A stretch of 64,000 nucleotides of DNA, taken from positions 1,682,148-1,746,147 of the forward strand of contig JAVRFV010002319.1 in assembly GCA_032716605.1 (NCBI GenBank). The letters are read 5' to 3'. The DNA is from Paralithodes platypus. Taxonomy: Eukaryota; Arthropoda; Malacostraca; Decapoda; Lithodidae. Both the position numbers and the translations under genes were made by a program. The notes beneath the pieces were generated by a model that saw only the letters and a program-made list of their open reading frames with translations, ran no database searches and was not told the origin of the DNA. Below, in pieces: positions 50,536-62,325 of the stretch (positions are counted from its first letter, which is position 1; every line of letters starts with the position of its first letter).

Positions 50536-52591
50536 CACTTCTTGGTTTACTCACGCCTGTTCTACTGCTGTCCGCAATAAGGAGGAAGCATTCAAACGGT
50601 ACCGACGCCTTAAAACTCAAGACTCTCATTCTTCATATGTTTCTGCCCGGAATCAAGCCAAATCTGTTCTTCGACTTGCCAAACACTCTTTCATCAATAA
50701 TAAATGCACTGAACTATCCAACTCTAGCTCTTCCCAAGCTTTCTGGCATCTAGCCAAAAACCTCTCCAACAATTTCTCTTCCTCGTCTTTTCCCTCCCCT
50801 TTCCCACTCTGATGGCACAACCATCACTTCTTCCTCTGACAAAGCTAAACTCTTCGCTCAAACTTTTGCTAGAAACTCTACCTTGGATGATTCCGGTGCT
50901 ATTCCTCCCTCTCCGCCCTCCTCTCTCTTACTTATGCCTAATATCCTAATCTCTTCTAAAGATGTACTTTCTAACCCTCTCTGGGCTTAACACTAATAAG
51001 GCATACGGTCCGGACGGTGTTCCTCCTGTTGTTCTCAAAAACTGTGCTTCCGTGCTGACTCCCTGCCTAGGCAAACTCTTTCGTCTCTGTCTATCCTCTA
51101 ACGTCTTCCCTTCATGCTGGAAGTTTGCTCACATTCAACCTGTCCCAAAGAAGGGTGACCGCTCTCAACCCTCCAACTATCGTCCAATTGCTCTTATCTC
51201 TTGTCTTTCTAAAGTTTTTGAAACTATTCTTGCTTCCAAAATTTCTTAAGCATTTCTCTTCTCATAATCTGCTCTCAGATCGCCAGTATGGCTTCCTTAA
51301 GGGTCGCTCTACTGGTGATCTTCTTTCATATCTTACTAACTCTTGGTCATCCTCCTTCCGGGACTTCGGTGAGACTTTTTCTATTGCACTAGACATATCG
51401 AAAGCCTTCGATAGAGTCTGGCATAAATCTTTAATTTCTAAACTACCCTCCTTCGGTTTCTATCCCTCCATCTGTGCCTTTGTCTCTAATTTCCTTTCCG
51501 GCCGTTCCATAGCCGCGGTTGTGGACGGCCATTGTTCACTTCCTCACCCTATAAACTCCGGTGTTCCTCAGGGCTCTGTCCTATCTCCTATTCTCTTTCT
51601 AATTTTTATAAATGATCTCCTTAACTGTACCTTAATTCCCATCCATTCATACGCAGACGACTCAACCTTACACTACTCCATTAGTTTTTCAGAACGCCCC
51701 AGCCAGCAATCCCTCAACGACAAACGTAATGAAGCCATAGAACTCTTAAATTCTGATCTAAATACTATTTCCAATTGGGGCAGAGAAAACCTTGTTAACT
51801 TTAATGCTTCCAAAACCCAATTTCTCCATCTATCTACCCGTCAGGATCTCCCAGCGGACTATCCCTTATTCTTCAACAATACAAAAATCAACCCTTCATC
51901 TTCTCTCAATATTCTTGGTGTCTCTTTTTCTTCTGCTCTCATTTGGAAGGACCATATTACCAGTCTTGCTAAGGCAGCCTCCCAGAAGCTGGGTGTGCTC
52001 AACCGCCTTAGGGGGTTCTTTTCCCCTGCACAGCTTCTTGCTCTGTACAGGGGCATCGTGCGCCCTTGTATTGAGTATTGTTCACATGTGTGGGGAGGTT
52101 CCTCTCACACCGCTCTCCTAGACAAAGTTGAAAGGAAGGCCTTTCGTATCATTAACTCCCGTCCACTCACCAACTCTCTGCAATCTCTCTCTCTCCGCCG
52201 CAATGTTGCATCTCTCTCGCTATTCTATCGCTACTATAATAATCAGTGTTCCTCAGAGCTATCCCAGTGCATACCACCTCCTTTACGTAGGGCACGTGGT
52301 ACCCGGCTTGCAACTCAATCCCACCCCTACTCTGTGCAACTCTCCAACCCAAGAGTGAAACGTTACTCTCAAACTTTCTTCTACTCAACAGCTGAGCTCT
52401 GGAACTCTCTCCCAGAATCAGTCTTTCCCTCTTCCTATGACTTAAATTGCTTCAAACTCCGTGTGTCCAGGCATTTTGGCTCGAACGTCCCTTGATTTTT
52501 GGCCCTGTCACTCTTTCAACTATGGGGGAGGCACTCGCTATAGGCAGTTATGCCTTTTGCCTCCCTCAATCACATAGAAAAAAAAAAAAAA
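50536..52591 (+). mobile_element. LINE B, 5'-truncated, poly(A) tail, nested in LINE A
   Basis: The copy starts at CACTTCTTGGTTTACTCACG directly after TTAA and ends TCACATAG plus A14 (52576-52591). Its protein is spread over three frames: NKEEAFKRYRRLK then a shift, AYGPDGVPPVVLKNCASVL, then RPIALISCLSKVFE with another shift, and then an RT with DISKAFDRVWHKSL, SGVPQGSVLSPILFLIFIND and the catalytic YADD at 51649-51660. The C-terminus ends LRVSRHFGSNVP. It resembles Jockey/CR1-like LINEs with poly(A). The copy at 61089-61366 is nearly identical in the 3' part. Confidence 0.88.
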
Positions 52592-52810
52592 TATGACGCA
52601 ATTTTGAGCCTATTAGGGATACTTTAAAGCCTTTGTTACCATCAGGGGTATTTAGAAACCTTTAATTTAGTTACTTCAACCTCTGCAGTTGTCTTTGAGT
52701 TAGCTGTGGGCAGAAACCTAATTTTGGAGAGGTAATTATAAGAGTGAGAGAACTCTATTTCTTATTGCTAATCTGGCAACCTCTGCGTCATATGAGCGTG
52801 AAAGGGTTAA
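52592..52810. mobile_element. Right part of a TTAA MITE with a single 105-bp unit
   Basis: From ATATGACGCAATTTTGAGCC to GAAAGGGTTAA it matches the flanks of the large array at 57973-60402. It contains one copy of the 105-bp unit (52604-52708) where the other element has about 21. The left 115 bases of the element are missing, replaced by LINE B. The right TTAA (52807-52810) and the TTAA at 50532 bound the whole insertion into LINE A. Confidence 0.85.
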
Positions 52811-54293
52811 GCAAAGTAAAAAGACCCTAGAGTTACATATTGCGAATCAAAGTAAAACAAACCCGAAATAATTCTATAGTTATATCAGAAAGAAAAAAGT
52901 AGTTACTTCAACTGTTGGACCGTTAGTCGATGAAAATGGAGAATACACCAAAGACGAAGTACAAATGAGTAATGCCCTCAATACCTTCTTTGCATCAGTT
53001 TTTACAACAGAAGACCTCAGTGATATCCCTACACCATCGCCGATTCAGATTGATAATTCAGATGTTCTAAGCAATATCACCGTTACAGAGAGAGAAGTAT
53101 TGAATTGTTTAGATAAACTCAAGGTAAATAAAACGCCTGGACCTGATACAATATCGCCTAGAGTTCTAAAGGAAGCTAAGGATGAGCTCTCCAAACCACT
53201 GACATTACTATTCAATAAATCCTTGCAGTCTGGAACTATGCCTGATCAGTGGAAGATAGCCAACGTAGCACCGATATTAAAAAAAGGCAGCAAATCCCTA
53301 CCCAGTAACTATCGTCTAATTAGCTTAACGTCAGTTGTATGTAAAATGCTAGAAACGGTCATAAGAGACAGACTCGTAAATCACTTAGAGGAAAATAACT
53401 TACTTAAAGATACTCAACACGGCTTTCGTAAAAAACGTTCCTGTTTAACAAACCTCTTAGACTTCTTCCACGATATCCTCAACCTCTACGATGAGAGTAA
53501 AGCTGTAGATATTATATACCTTGATTTTCAAAAGGCCTTTGACAAAGTTCCCCACAAACGTTTACTGCTAAAACTAAAAGCGCATGGAATACAAAACGGT
53601 GTGTTGAAATGGATAGAAAATTGGCTCAGCGACAGAAAGCAAAGAGTAGTCATAAACGGTAAGGCATCTAAATGGACCAATGTAAGTAGCGGGGTACCCC
53701 AGGGATCGGTACTAGGACCAATTCTCTTTCTAATTTACATCAATGACATAGATGAGGGTCTCACCTGTACAATCTCAAAATTTGCTGACGATACAAAAAT
53801 TGCAAATAGCGTACTCACAAAAGAACAAGTTGACGATATACAACACAATCTAGATAAATTGTCACATTGGGCCCAAATTTGGCAAATGAGTTTCAATGCG
53901 GATGAATGTAAAGTACTATATATCGGATACCTAAATGAGAAAGCAAACTATTCGATGAATGGCACTCAGCTTAAGAATGTAAACAGAGAAACCGATCTGG
54001 GAGTAACAATATCGAGTAACCTAAAACCGAGTCAACAATGTTCAGAAGTTGTTAAGAAGGCAAACAAAATAATTGGCTTTATAGGCAGGTCATTTGAGCA
54101 TAAATCCAAAGAAGTTATCCTAACCCTTTACAATTCCTTAGTCCGCCCTCTTCTGGAATACTGCGTTCAATCCTGGTGCCCTTATTACCAAAAAGATATA
54201 AACAAGCTAGAACGAGTTCAACGTAGAGTTACCAAAATGATACCTAGCCTAAAGAACAAACCATACGAAGAGCGTCTTAGAGAATTAAATTAA
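52811..54293 (+). pseudogene. LINE A, reverse transcriptase part
   Basis: Immediately after TTAA the frame continues LINE A (KQSKKTLELHIANQSKTNPK), in register with AKKLI before the insertion. The RT has TPGPDTISPRVLKEAKDELS, SNYRLISLTSVVCKML, DFQKAFDKVPHKRL, SGVPQGSVLGPILFLIYIND and FADDTK. One TAA lies at 52868-52870. The copy ends at PYEERLRELN, about 90 residues short of the normal C-terminus, directly beside another TTAA element at 54294. Confidence 0.85.
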
Positions 54294-54919
54294 TTAACGG
54301 GGGTAGTGCTTGGCTTGGGGTCTATATATTCATGTATTACATTTATTTGGGAGTTTCTTGGCTCCATTAAGGGGGGTGACCTGCTTTTTGTTATTTCTGT
54401 CCTTTTCTCTCTTTCTCTGGCTTGTATCCATTCGGCCCCATTCGGCCAACTATTTTAAGACGTTTATCCCCATCTAGGTGTCGATTTCTTCCTGGCGAGC
54501 GATAGCGAGCCAGCATTATATGAAGAAATCCGGCTTCGCCGGATACATTTTTCTATCGAAAAATTTACAAATTTAGCCTGCTGTCAAACAAAAATAAATA
54601 ATATGCTGGCTCGCTACCGCTCACCAGTAAAAAAAGACACCTGGATGGGGATAAACGTCTTAAAACAGTAGGCTGAATGGGGCCAAATGGATACAAGCCA
54701 GAGAAAGATAGAAAAGGACAGAACAAAAACAGGTCACCCCCCTTAAGCTTAGAAAACACCCCCTAGACCCCCTTTCAAGATTAATTTGTACATTTTTCGG
54801 TAGAAAAATGTCCCGGCCGAAGGCCGATTCCTTCTAAAATTAGAGGCTCGCTATCGCTCGCTAGGAAGAAAAACATGAGGGAGAAGGGGGTCCATAAAAA
54901 GCGAGTACTACCCCCTTAA
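54294..54919. mobile_element. TTAA element (ACGGGGGTAGT ends) carrying a family A MITE
   Basis: The left end TTAACGGGGGTAGTGCT and the complement of the right end, TTAAGGGGGTAGTACTCGC, form inverted termini with TTAA outside. The interior is interrupted at TTAA by the family A copy 54367-54746. The right half shares the GAGCGATAGCGAGCC-type core and the TTTTTCGGTAGAAAAATG palindrome with family A, so the two families are related. Confidence 0.7.
54367..54746. mobile_element. Family A MITE
   Basis: Ends TTAAGGGGGGTGACCTG and CAGGTCACCCCCCTTAA are identical to those at 1121-1499, and the interior is closely similar, so both copies are probably recent. Confidence 0.88.
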
Positions 54920-56015
54920 ACCCACGCCTTGCATTTCTAGTAATTCTAGTAATTCTTCTAGTAATTATATACACGGTACATATGTTGTTCAGTAAAGCAT
55001 ATTTTGTAAACACTTTCAGTATTCGATGATGCAATATATTAATTATGTTCTGGCTATTATGATATGATTACATTGTTTTACCTCGCTACACCCCCGCCTC
55101 TTACTCCACTGCAACTTTCACCACCACCTCCACCACCACCTCCACCATTACCATCACTCACTACTCATATCTACTCACCACCACCACTAATGCCACTTAC
55201 AACCACCTTCACTTCCACTCACCAACACCACTTCCACTCACCACCAGCACCACCACTCACCACTTCCACATCTACTCACCACCAGCACTCACCAACAACA
55301 CATCCACTCACCAACAACACATCCACTCACCAACACTTCTCCCTACCACCACTTCCACTCACCACCAGCTCCTCCACTCACCAACACCACTCCACCACCA
55401 CATCCACTCACCACCACGTCGTCCACTCACCACTATAGCCCCTCCACTCGACGTCCATTCCACCCAATACCCTTTATACCCTGATCCTCGCCCCTGCATG
55501 AGCTCCACCTCACTTGCTCCATCACCCTCCCGAGTACTCTACTAGCCAGGGGGGGGGGGGGGGGGGGAACTCGGTGTGCTTTGTCACCCTAAAATGCTTT
55601 ATACTTTGTTCTGCGTAACATAACTGGGTACCCTATCACACAAGATATTAAATAATACATTTTCAATAATCAAATCCAGTTTCGGCAACATTACTGGGAT
55701 TTGTTTTCCCCCACTGGTATCTGAAACCAATCTGAAGGTAGATTAATATAGGCGTTTATTTTATTATTATTTTATTAATTTGCTGTTTTAAGGTTACGGT
55801 ACCGGTACTTAATAAGATGCTAGAACAATATTGAAGGAAACACGCTCTGATGATAACGGATTTATAGCCTATGTATTGGACGTGAAATATCTTGTTACTG
55901 TAATAACTGATTTAACCACTTGTTGCTTTGAGAACCCGTTTCTTTCAAAATCGCATCATGTCTTGTACATTTTAAGTTTTTAACAAGTATGAGGTGACCT
56001 GGGGCAGATTTCCAC
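54920..56015. other. Simple repeats and unassigned sequence
   Basis: 55095-55435 is a CCACCACTCAC-type minisatellite with open frames of Thr/His/Pro that are repeat artefacts. 55550-55568 is a G-run. 55570-56015 is AT-rich and unassigned. Confidence 0.6.
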
Positions 56016-56334
56016 TTGAGGGATTTTTTTCTTTACCCCTTTCTCCCTCATGTTTAGCCCCATTGCTTTTGAGATTTTAAGACGTTCGCCCCATTAGTTT
56101 GGCGATTTTAAGAACTTTCACCCCCTTTATGTCACTTTTAAAACCTTTCTTCCCATTTAGGTGTCGATTTTTTTCCTGGCGAGCGATAGCGAGCCTGTAA
56201 TTTAAGAGGAACCGGCTTTCAGCCGGGACATTTTTCTACCGAAAAATGTACAAATTTATCTTGAAAGGGGCTCAAAGGAGTGTAATATTAAGCTTGATGG
56301 TTATCTAGACACCAAACTAAAAACCTCCCCTTAA
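56016..56334. mobile_element. Family A-related MITE, decayed left end
   Basis: It shares the second subfamily's landmarks: GTTTTGAGATTTTAAGACG, GGCGAGCGATAGCGAGCC, GGCTTTCAGCCGGGACAT, TTTTTCTACCGAAAAATG, and TTAAGCTTGATGGTTATC, with right end CCTCCCCTTAA. The left end reads CACTTGAGGGATTTTT with the TTAA decayed. Its closest relative is 60522-60897. Confidence 0.7.
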
Positions 56335-56429
56335 CCCGTTAACATTGACAGATCCTTCTGAAATTGAATAAAACCATTTGTAGGTACCGGTAGCTATACT
56401 ATTATTATAATATATATTCCACTCCAAAC

Positions 56430-56545
56430 ACCAAACGTATAATGACATTTATGAAACCATGTCATCCTACCGGGCTTCGAACCTAGGTTACCACATACAG
56501 ATATTAAACACTCTAATCATTACACCATCAAGACGTTATAAGTAT
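56430..56545 (-). mobile_element. tRNA-derived SINE
   Basis: On the minus strand CTTGATGGTGTAATGATTAG and GGTTCGAAGCCCGG give A- and B-box regions, and the order and tail match the SINE at 7545-7680. Confidence 0.7.
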
Positions 56546-56774
56546 TGCACATGACTACGATTAATATATATTTAATGACAGAATAATTGGCGTCATGTGA
56601 ATTGAAAGGGCTAAGATTGGGGCAGGGCAGGGCAGGGCGTTGTGTGATCCCTGGTGGTGGTGGAGAAGGTGGTGGTGGTGATGGCGGAGAAGGGGGTGGG
56701 GGGGGTGAGGTTATCACCATAATGGCTCGCTGTGTGGCTCTTGATTAATGGAGGAGAGTACTGCTAAATGACCC

Positions 56775-57135
<361 letters not shown>

Positions 57136-57305
57136 ATTCGCCAGTTTCCTTCAGCCGGTTTCACTCGAGCTTTATTTTTTTTCCTTCAACTTTCTTCAGC
57201 AATTATGTTCTGGATTACTTGAGTTCCTTTTGAGTTATATAAAGTTTAGGAGTTAAGATCTTTAGCCCAAATATAATTAATAACATATTAAGTTACATTC
57301 CGTTC

Positions 57306-57691
57306 TTAAGGGGGCCCACCTCGGTTTTTCTTTTTTCTCTTTCTCTCCCTCTCTCTTTGGTTTGTATCCATTCGGCCTCATTCAGCCTACTGTTTTAAGA
57401 CGTTTACCCCCATCCAGGTATCAACATTTTCCTGGCGAGCGGTAGCGAGCCAGCATATATATGTTTGTTTTGACAGCAAGCTAAATTTTTACATTTTTCG
57501 ATAGAAAAATGTCTCCGGCGAAGCCGGATTTCTCCATACAATACTGGCTCGCTATCGCTCGCCGGGAAGAAATGGACACCTGGATAGGGATAAACGTCTT
57601 AAAACAGTTGGCTGAATGGGGCCGAATGGATACAAGCCTGAGAAAGAGAGAAAAGGAGAGAAAGAGAAATAAAGCAGGTGACCCCCCTTAA
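57306..57691. mobile_element. Family A MITE
   Basis: It starts TTAAGGGGGCCCACCTCGG and ends CAGGTGACCCCCCTTAA, with the complete fold-back interior (TCCGGCGAAGCCGGA and GAGCGGTAGCGAGCC/CTCGCTATCGCTCGCC). Confidence 0.88.
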
Positions 57692-57712
57692 CATTAATCA
57701 TCCATTACAAAC

Positions 57713-57860
57713 CCCCAATGTACTTGAATAAACTAATGAAAGCACATAGGGTCCTCCCGGGATTCGAACTCGGGACACCACACCCAGAACCTAAACCATT
57801 ACACCACCTATAACAGGAAACGGGTCAATTGAATCACACTGAACGAGTGAGTCGATACCA
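57713..57860 (-). mobile_element. tRNA-derived SINE
   Basis: On the minus strand ATAGGTGGTGTAATGGTTTA and GAGTTCGAATCCCGGGAGG form A- and B-box regions of a well-preserved tRNA-like head. The TGAACGAGTGAGTCGATACC segment beside it recurs at 61412-61430 without a tRNA head. Confidence 0.7.
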
Positions 57861-57972
57861 AACAGCCTCTAAAGGGGACACATTTAACCCTTTGTGTACC
57901 AGCGACGTGTGGTATCTTCTATGCTAGCTATATTTAGACGATATTGTGCAGCTTAGGAAGGATCTGCGGTAG

Positions 57973-60402
57973 TTAACCCTCTCCGACCTTACCTTATGAT
58001 ACCTTATGATGTGTTCGCCACTCTTCTAGCGGCACCAAGGAGCGCGACGCCCCTCGTTTTGGGTGGTGATAAATATGGTGATGTATGACGCAATTTTTGA
58101 GCCTATAAGGGATACTTTAAAGCCTTTGTTACCATCAGGGGTATTTATAAACCTTTAGTTTAGTTACTTCAACCTCTGCAGTTGTCTTTGAGTTAGCTGT
58201 GTTGAGCCTATTGGGGATACTTTAAAACCTTTGTTACCATCAGGGGTATTTATAAACCTTTAGTTTAGTTATTTCAACCTCTGCAGTTGTCTTTGAGTTA
58301 GCTGTGTTGAGCCTATTAGGGATACTTTAAAGCCTTTGTTACCATCAGGGGTATTTATAAACCTTTAGTTTAGTTACTTCAACCTCTGCAGTTGTCTTTG
58401 AGTTAGCTGTGTTGAGCCTATTGGGGATACTTTAAAGCCTTTGTTACCATCAGGGGTATTTAGAAACCTTTAGTCTAGTTACTTCAACCTCTGCAGTTGT
58501 CTTTGAGTTAGCTGTGTTGAGCCTATTGGGGATACTTTAAAGCCTTTGTTACCATCAGGGGTATTTAGAAACCTTTAGTTTAGTTACTTCAACCTCTGCA
58601 GTTGTCTTTGGAGTTAGCTGTGTTGAGCCTATTGGGGATACTTTAAAACCTTTGTTACCATCAGGGGTATTTAGAAACCTTTAGTTTAGTTACGTCAACC
58701 TCTGCAGTTGTCTTTGAGTTAGCTGTGTTGAGCCTATTAGGGATACTTTAAAGCCTTTGTTAGCATCAGGGGTATTTAGAAACCTTTAGTTTAGTTACTT
58801 CAACCTCTGCAGTTGTCTTTGAGTTAGCTGTGTTGAGCCTATTAGGGATACTTTAAAGCCTTTGTTACCATCAGGGGTATTTAGAAACCTTTAGTTTAGT
58901 TACTTCAACCTCTGCAGTTGTCTTTGAGTTAGCTGTGTTGAGCCTATTGGGGATACTTTAAAGCCTATTTTACCATCAGGGGTATTTAGAAACCTTTAGT
59001 TTAGTTACTTCAACCTCTGCAGTTGTCTTGGAGTTAGCTGTGTTGAGCCTATTAGGGATACTTTAAAGCCTTTGTTACCGTCAGGGGTATTTAGAAACCT
59101 TTAGTTTAGTTACTTCAACCTCTGCAGTTGTCTTTGAGTTAGCTGTGTTGAGCCTATTGGGGATACTTTAAAGCCTTTGTTACCATCAGGGGTATTTAGA
59201 CACCTTTAGTTTAGTTACTTCAACCTCTGCAGTTGTCTTTGAGTTAGCTGTGTTGAGCCTATTGGGGATACTTTAAAACCTTTGTTACCATCAGGGGTAT
59301 TTAGAAACCTTTAGTTTAGTTACTTCAACCTCTGCAGTTGTCTTTGAGTTAGCTGTGTTTGGCCTATTGGGGATACTTTAAAACCTTTGTTACCATCAAG
59401 TGAATTTAGAAAACCTTTAGTTTAGTTACTTCAACCTCTGCAGTTGTCTTTGAGTTAGCTGTGTTGGCCTATTGGGGATACTTTAAAGCCTTTGTTACCA
59501 TCAGGGGTATTTAGAAACCTTTAGTTTAGTTACTTCAACCTCTGCAGTTGTCTTTGAGTTAGCTGTGTTGAGTCCTATTGGGGATACTTTAAAGCCTTTG
59601 TTACCATCAGGGGTATTTATAAACCTTTAGTTTAGTTACTTCAACCTCTGCAGTTGTCTTTGAGTTAGCTGTGTTGAGCCTATTGGGGATACTTTAAAGC
59701 CTTTGTTACCATCAGGGGTATTTAGAAACCTTTAGTTTAGTTACGTCAACCTCTGCAGTTGTCTTTGAGTTAGCTGTGTTGAGCCTATTGGGGATACTTT
59801 AAAGCCTTTGTTACCATCAGGGGTATTTAGAAACCTTTAGTTTAGTTACTTCAACCTCTGCAGTTGTCTTTGAGTTAGCTGTGTTGGTATTGGGGATACT
59901 TTAAAGCCTTTGTTACCATCAGCGGTATTTATAAACCTTTAGTTTAGTTACTTCAACCTCTGCAGTTGTCTTTGAGTTAGCTGTGTTGAGCCTATTGGGG
60001 ATACTTTAAAGCCTTTGTTACCATCAGGGGTATTTATAAACCTTTAGTTTAGTTACTTCAACCTCTGCAGTTGTCTTTGAGTTAGCTGTGTTGAGCCTAT
60101 TGGGGATACTTTAAAGCCTTTGTTACCATCAGGGGTATTTATAAACCTTTAGTTTAGTTACTTCAACCTCTGCAGTTGTCTTTGAGTTAGCTGTGTTGAG
60201 CCTATTGGGGATACTTTAAAGCCTTTGTTACCATCAGGGGTATTTAGAAACCTTTAGTTTAGTTACTTCAACCTCTGCAGTTGTCTTTGAGTTAGCTGTG
60301 GGCAGAAAACTAATTTTGGAGAGGTAATTATAAGAGTGAGAGAACTCTATTTATTATTGCTAATCTGGCAACATCTGCGTCATATGAGTCTGAAGGGGTT
60401 AA
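57973..60402. mobile_element. TTAA MITE containing an expanded 105-bp array
   Basis: The left end TTAACCCTCTCCGACC and the complement of the right end, TTAACCCCTTCAGAC, are similar inverted termini with TTAA duplicated outside. About 115 bases on the left and 100 on the right flank the array at 58097-60300. The relative at 52592-52810 has one unit only. Confidence 0.85.
58097..60300 (+). repeat. 105-bp minisatellite, about 21 copies, inside a MITE
   Basis: Each unit runs TTGAGCCTATTGGGGATACT...CCTCTGCAGTTGTCTTTGAG TTAGCTGTG. Units differ at a few positions (GGGGATA or AGGGATA; TTTATAAACC or TTTAGAAACC), and those with TTTATAAACC cluster at both ends of the array. Occasional one- to three-base indels occur (for example 59461 and 59885). 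Confidence 0.97.
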
Positions 60403-60521
60403 AAAGGGTTGGTAGAGATAGTTTGGAGCCGTATTATTGCTAGAGGTCCTTCCTAAGCTGAATATAATCGTCTAATAATGGTCAGAATGTGATGAAAAGG
60501 ACGTCACCGCTACTGTAGGGG

Positions 60522-60897
60522 TTAAGGGGAGGCAGACCGGTTTTTTTTTCTGGACCCCCTTCTCCCTAATTTTTAGCCCCACTAGTTTTGAACATATAAG
60601 ACGTTTGGCCCATTATTTTGGCGATTTTAACACCTTTCTCCCTATTTCGTTGTCAATTTTAAGACCTTTCGTGCCATTTAGGTGTCGATTATTTCCTGGC
60701 GAGCGAAAGCGAGCCTGCAATTTCAAGAGAATCGGCCTTCGACCGGGACATTTTTCTACCGAAAAATGTACACATTTATCTTGAAGGGGGGTCTAGTGGG
60801 TGTATTTCTAAGCTTGATAGAGGTCTAGGGAGGAAACTAAACAAAATATATGAATAAATGAATTAATAGACCAAACAAACGGCCAGTCTCCCCTTAA
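60522..60897. mobile_element. Family A2 MITE (TTAAGGGGAGGC ends)
   Basis: The ends TTAAGGGGAGGCAGACCGG and CGGCCAGTCTCCCCTTAA form an inverted repeat bounded by TTAA. The interior shares GGCGAGCGAAAGCGAGCC and TTTTTCTACCGAAAAATG with family A but is not a full palindrome. Both of its TTAA ends are shared with adjoining family C elements. Confidence 0.85.
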
Positions 60898-61372
60898 CCC
60901 CTTCTGTACTGCAGCGTCTTTTTAATTTTCTTCTAGCTATATTTAGACGATTTTGTGCAGTTTAGGAAGGATCTGTGGTGGTAAAAGGGTTAAGGGAGAT
61001 AGTTCGAAGCCTGTTCATTGCTGGAGGTCCTTTATAAACTGACTAAAATCGTCAGAATAAAGTTAACAAGACGTCGCCGGTACCGAAGTTTTTTTTTTTT
61101 TTTTTTTTTTTCTATGTGATTGAGGGAGGCAAAAGGCATAACTGCCTATAGCGAGTGCCTCCCCCATAGTTGAAAGAGTGACAGGGCCAAAATCAAGGGA
61201 CGTTCGAGCCAAAATGCCTGGACACACGGAGTTTGAAGCAATTTAAGTCATAGGAAGAGGGAAAGACTGATTCTGGGAGAGAGTTCCAGAGCTCAGCTGT
61301 TGAGTAGAAGAAAGTTTGAGAGTAACGTTTCACTCTTGGGTTAGAGAGTTGCACAGAGTAGGGGTGGGTTAA
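60894..61372. mobile_element. Family C MITE interrupted by a LINE B tail
   Basis: It begins TTAACCCCTTCTGTACTGCA and runs through AGGAAGGATCTGTGG and the inverted half ACAAGACGTCGCCGGTACCG. At AAG 61088 a LINE B copy begins; the end GGGTTAA (61366-61372) closes the element. Confidence 0.8.
61089..61366 (-). mobile_element. LINE B 3' copy, 5'-truncated
   Basis: A T22 run at 61089-61110 is the poly(A) tail on the minus strand. It is followed by the same 3' UTR and last 57 codons as 52320-52578 with almost no differences (HPYSVQLSNPRVKRYSQTFF). It was inserted recently. Confidence 0.9.
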
Positions 61373-62044
61373 TAGACTACAGCAAGAAACAGGTGAAGTG
61401 AAGCACATTGAACGAGTGAGTGAGTCGTTACCAAACAGCCTAGGACAAATGTAATGGCCCAGGAAATTGTCAAGTGGATCTGAACAGGTGGGGGTTGGGG
61501 GGGGTTCTTCCATTATAATTGGTGTACAGGCGCGGTCGTTAACCCACGTTAAATGCCACGGACATTAGTTCTAGGGCAGTAGTTCCCTTTCCAATGTTCC
61601 CTTACCCACTCTAAACCACTGTTTGGACACTTGATCCTCAGTGTTTTGGAGGACAAGCAGCCTAGAAGGGTCACTAGACCTGTTGTTGCTTGATTTCCTT
61701 TGTAGTCCCTTCTGTCCCGGCGACGTCTTTGTGATTTATTGTGGCTACTGCTAATCGATTTAATTCAGTTTAGGAAGGATCTCTGGCAATCAACAGGCTT
61801 TAAAGTACCGGTATCTCACTTAAACCTTTTTAATACCAGGTGAAGGTATTGAGGGATAAGCCTTTACAACGGCACCTCGTAGCTACATTCTACTTTTCCT
61901 ATTTTTCTGAAGAGTGTAGAGAGGGAAGAAGGGGTCCCCGTTGGAGAGACAGGAAGCTGTTGGAGTGGCTTTGTTATGTGTGATATTAGTCTGTATACGT
62001 CGTCGAGGTGTCCCCCGACTGGGTGCATGTTCTAACCCCCCCCC
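61373..62044. other. Unassigned stretch
   Basis: 61375-61440 shares TGAACGAGTGAGTGAGTCGT and CCAAACAGCC with sequence beside the SINE at 57713. The remainder, including a family C-like remnant at 61710-61800 (AGTTTAGGAAGGATCTCTGG), has no supported gene. Confidence 0.4.
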
Positions 62045-62325
62045 CCCCCCCAGGTGTCGATTTTTTCCTGACGAGCGGTAGCGAGCCAGCATATTAGAAA
62101 TGTTTTGAAAGCAGACTAAATTTGTACATTTTTCGATAGAAAAATCTCTCCGGCGAAGCCGGATTTCTCCATATAATGCTGGCTCGCTATCGCTCGCCAG
62201 GAAGATATCGACACCTGGATAGGGATAAACGTTTTAAAACAGTTGGCTGAGAGGAGCCAAATGGATACAAGCCAGAGAAAGAGAGAAATTTAAAAGGAGA
62301 GAAAAAAAAGCAGGTAACCCCCCCA
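62045..62325. mobile_element. Family A MITE, left end replaced by a C-run
   Basis: CAGGTGTCGATTTTTTCCTG onward matches the family interior to AGCAGGTAACCCCCCC on the right. The left 100 bases are absent, and the element begins at a 14-C run (62036-62051). Confidence 0.7.

Larger units (their letters stand above)
57884..60525. mobile_element. Family C MITE split by the 105-bp-array element
   Basis: The left part 57884-57976 (TTAACCCTTTGTGTACCAGC...AAGGATCTGCGGTAG) and right part 60399-60525 (AAAGGGTTGGTAGAGATAG...CTACTGTAGGGGTTAA) form one family C element. The copy at 60894 shows the uninterrupted order GGATCTGTGGTGGTAAAAGG. The insertion lies exactly at TTAA. Confidence 0.8.

Noticed and set aside
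55064..55438. A Thr/His/Pro-rich protein
   Set aside because: It is the translation of a CCACCACTCAC minisatellite with no start context or relatives.
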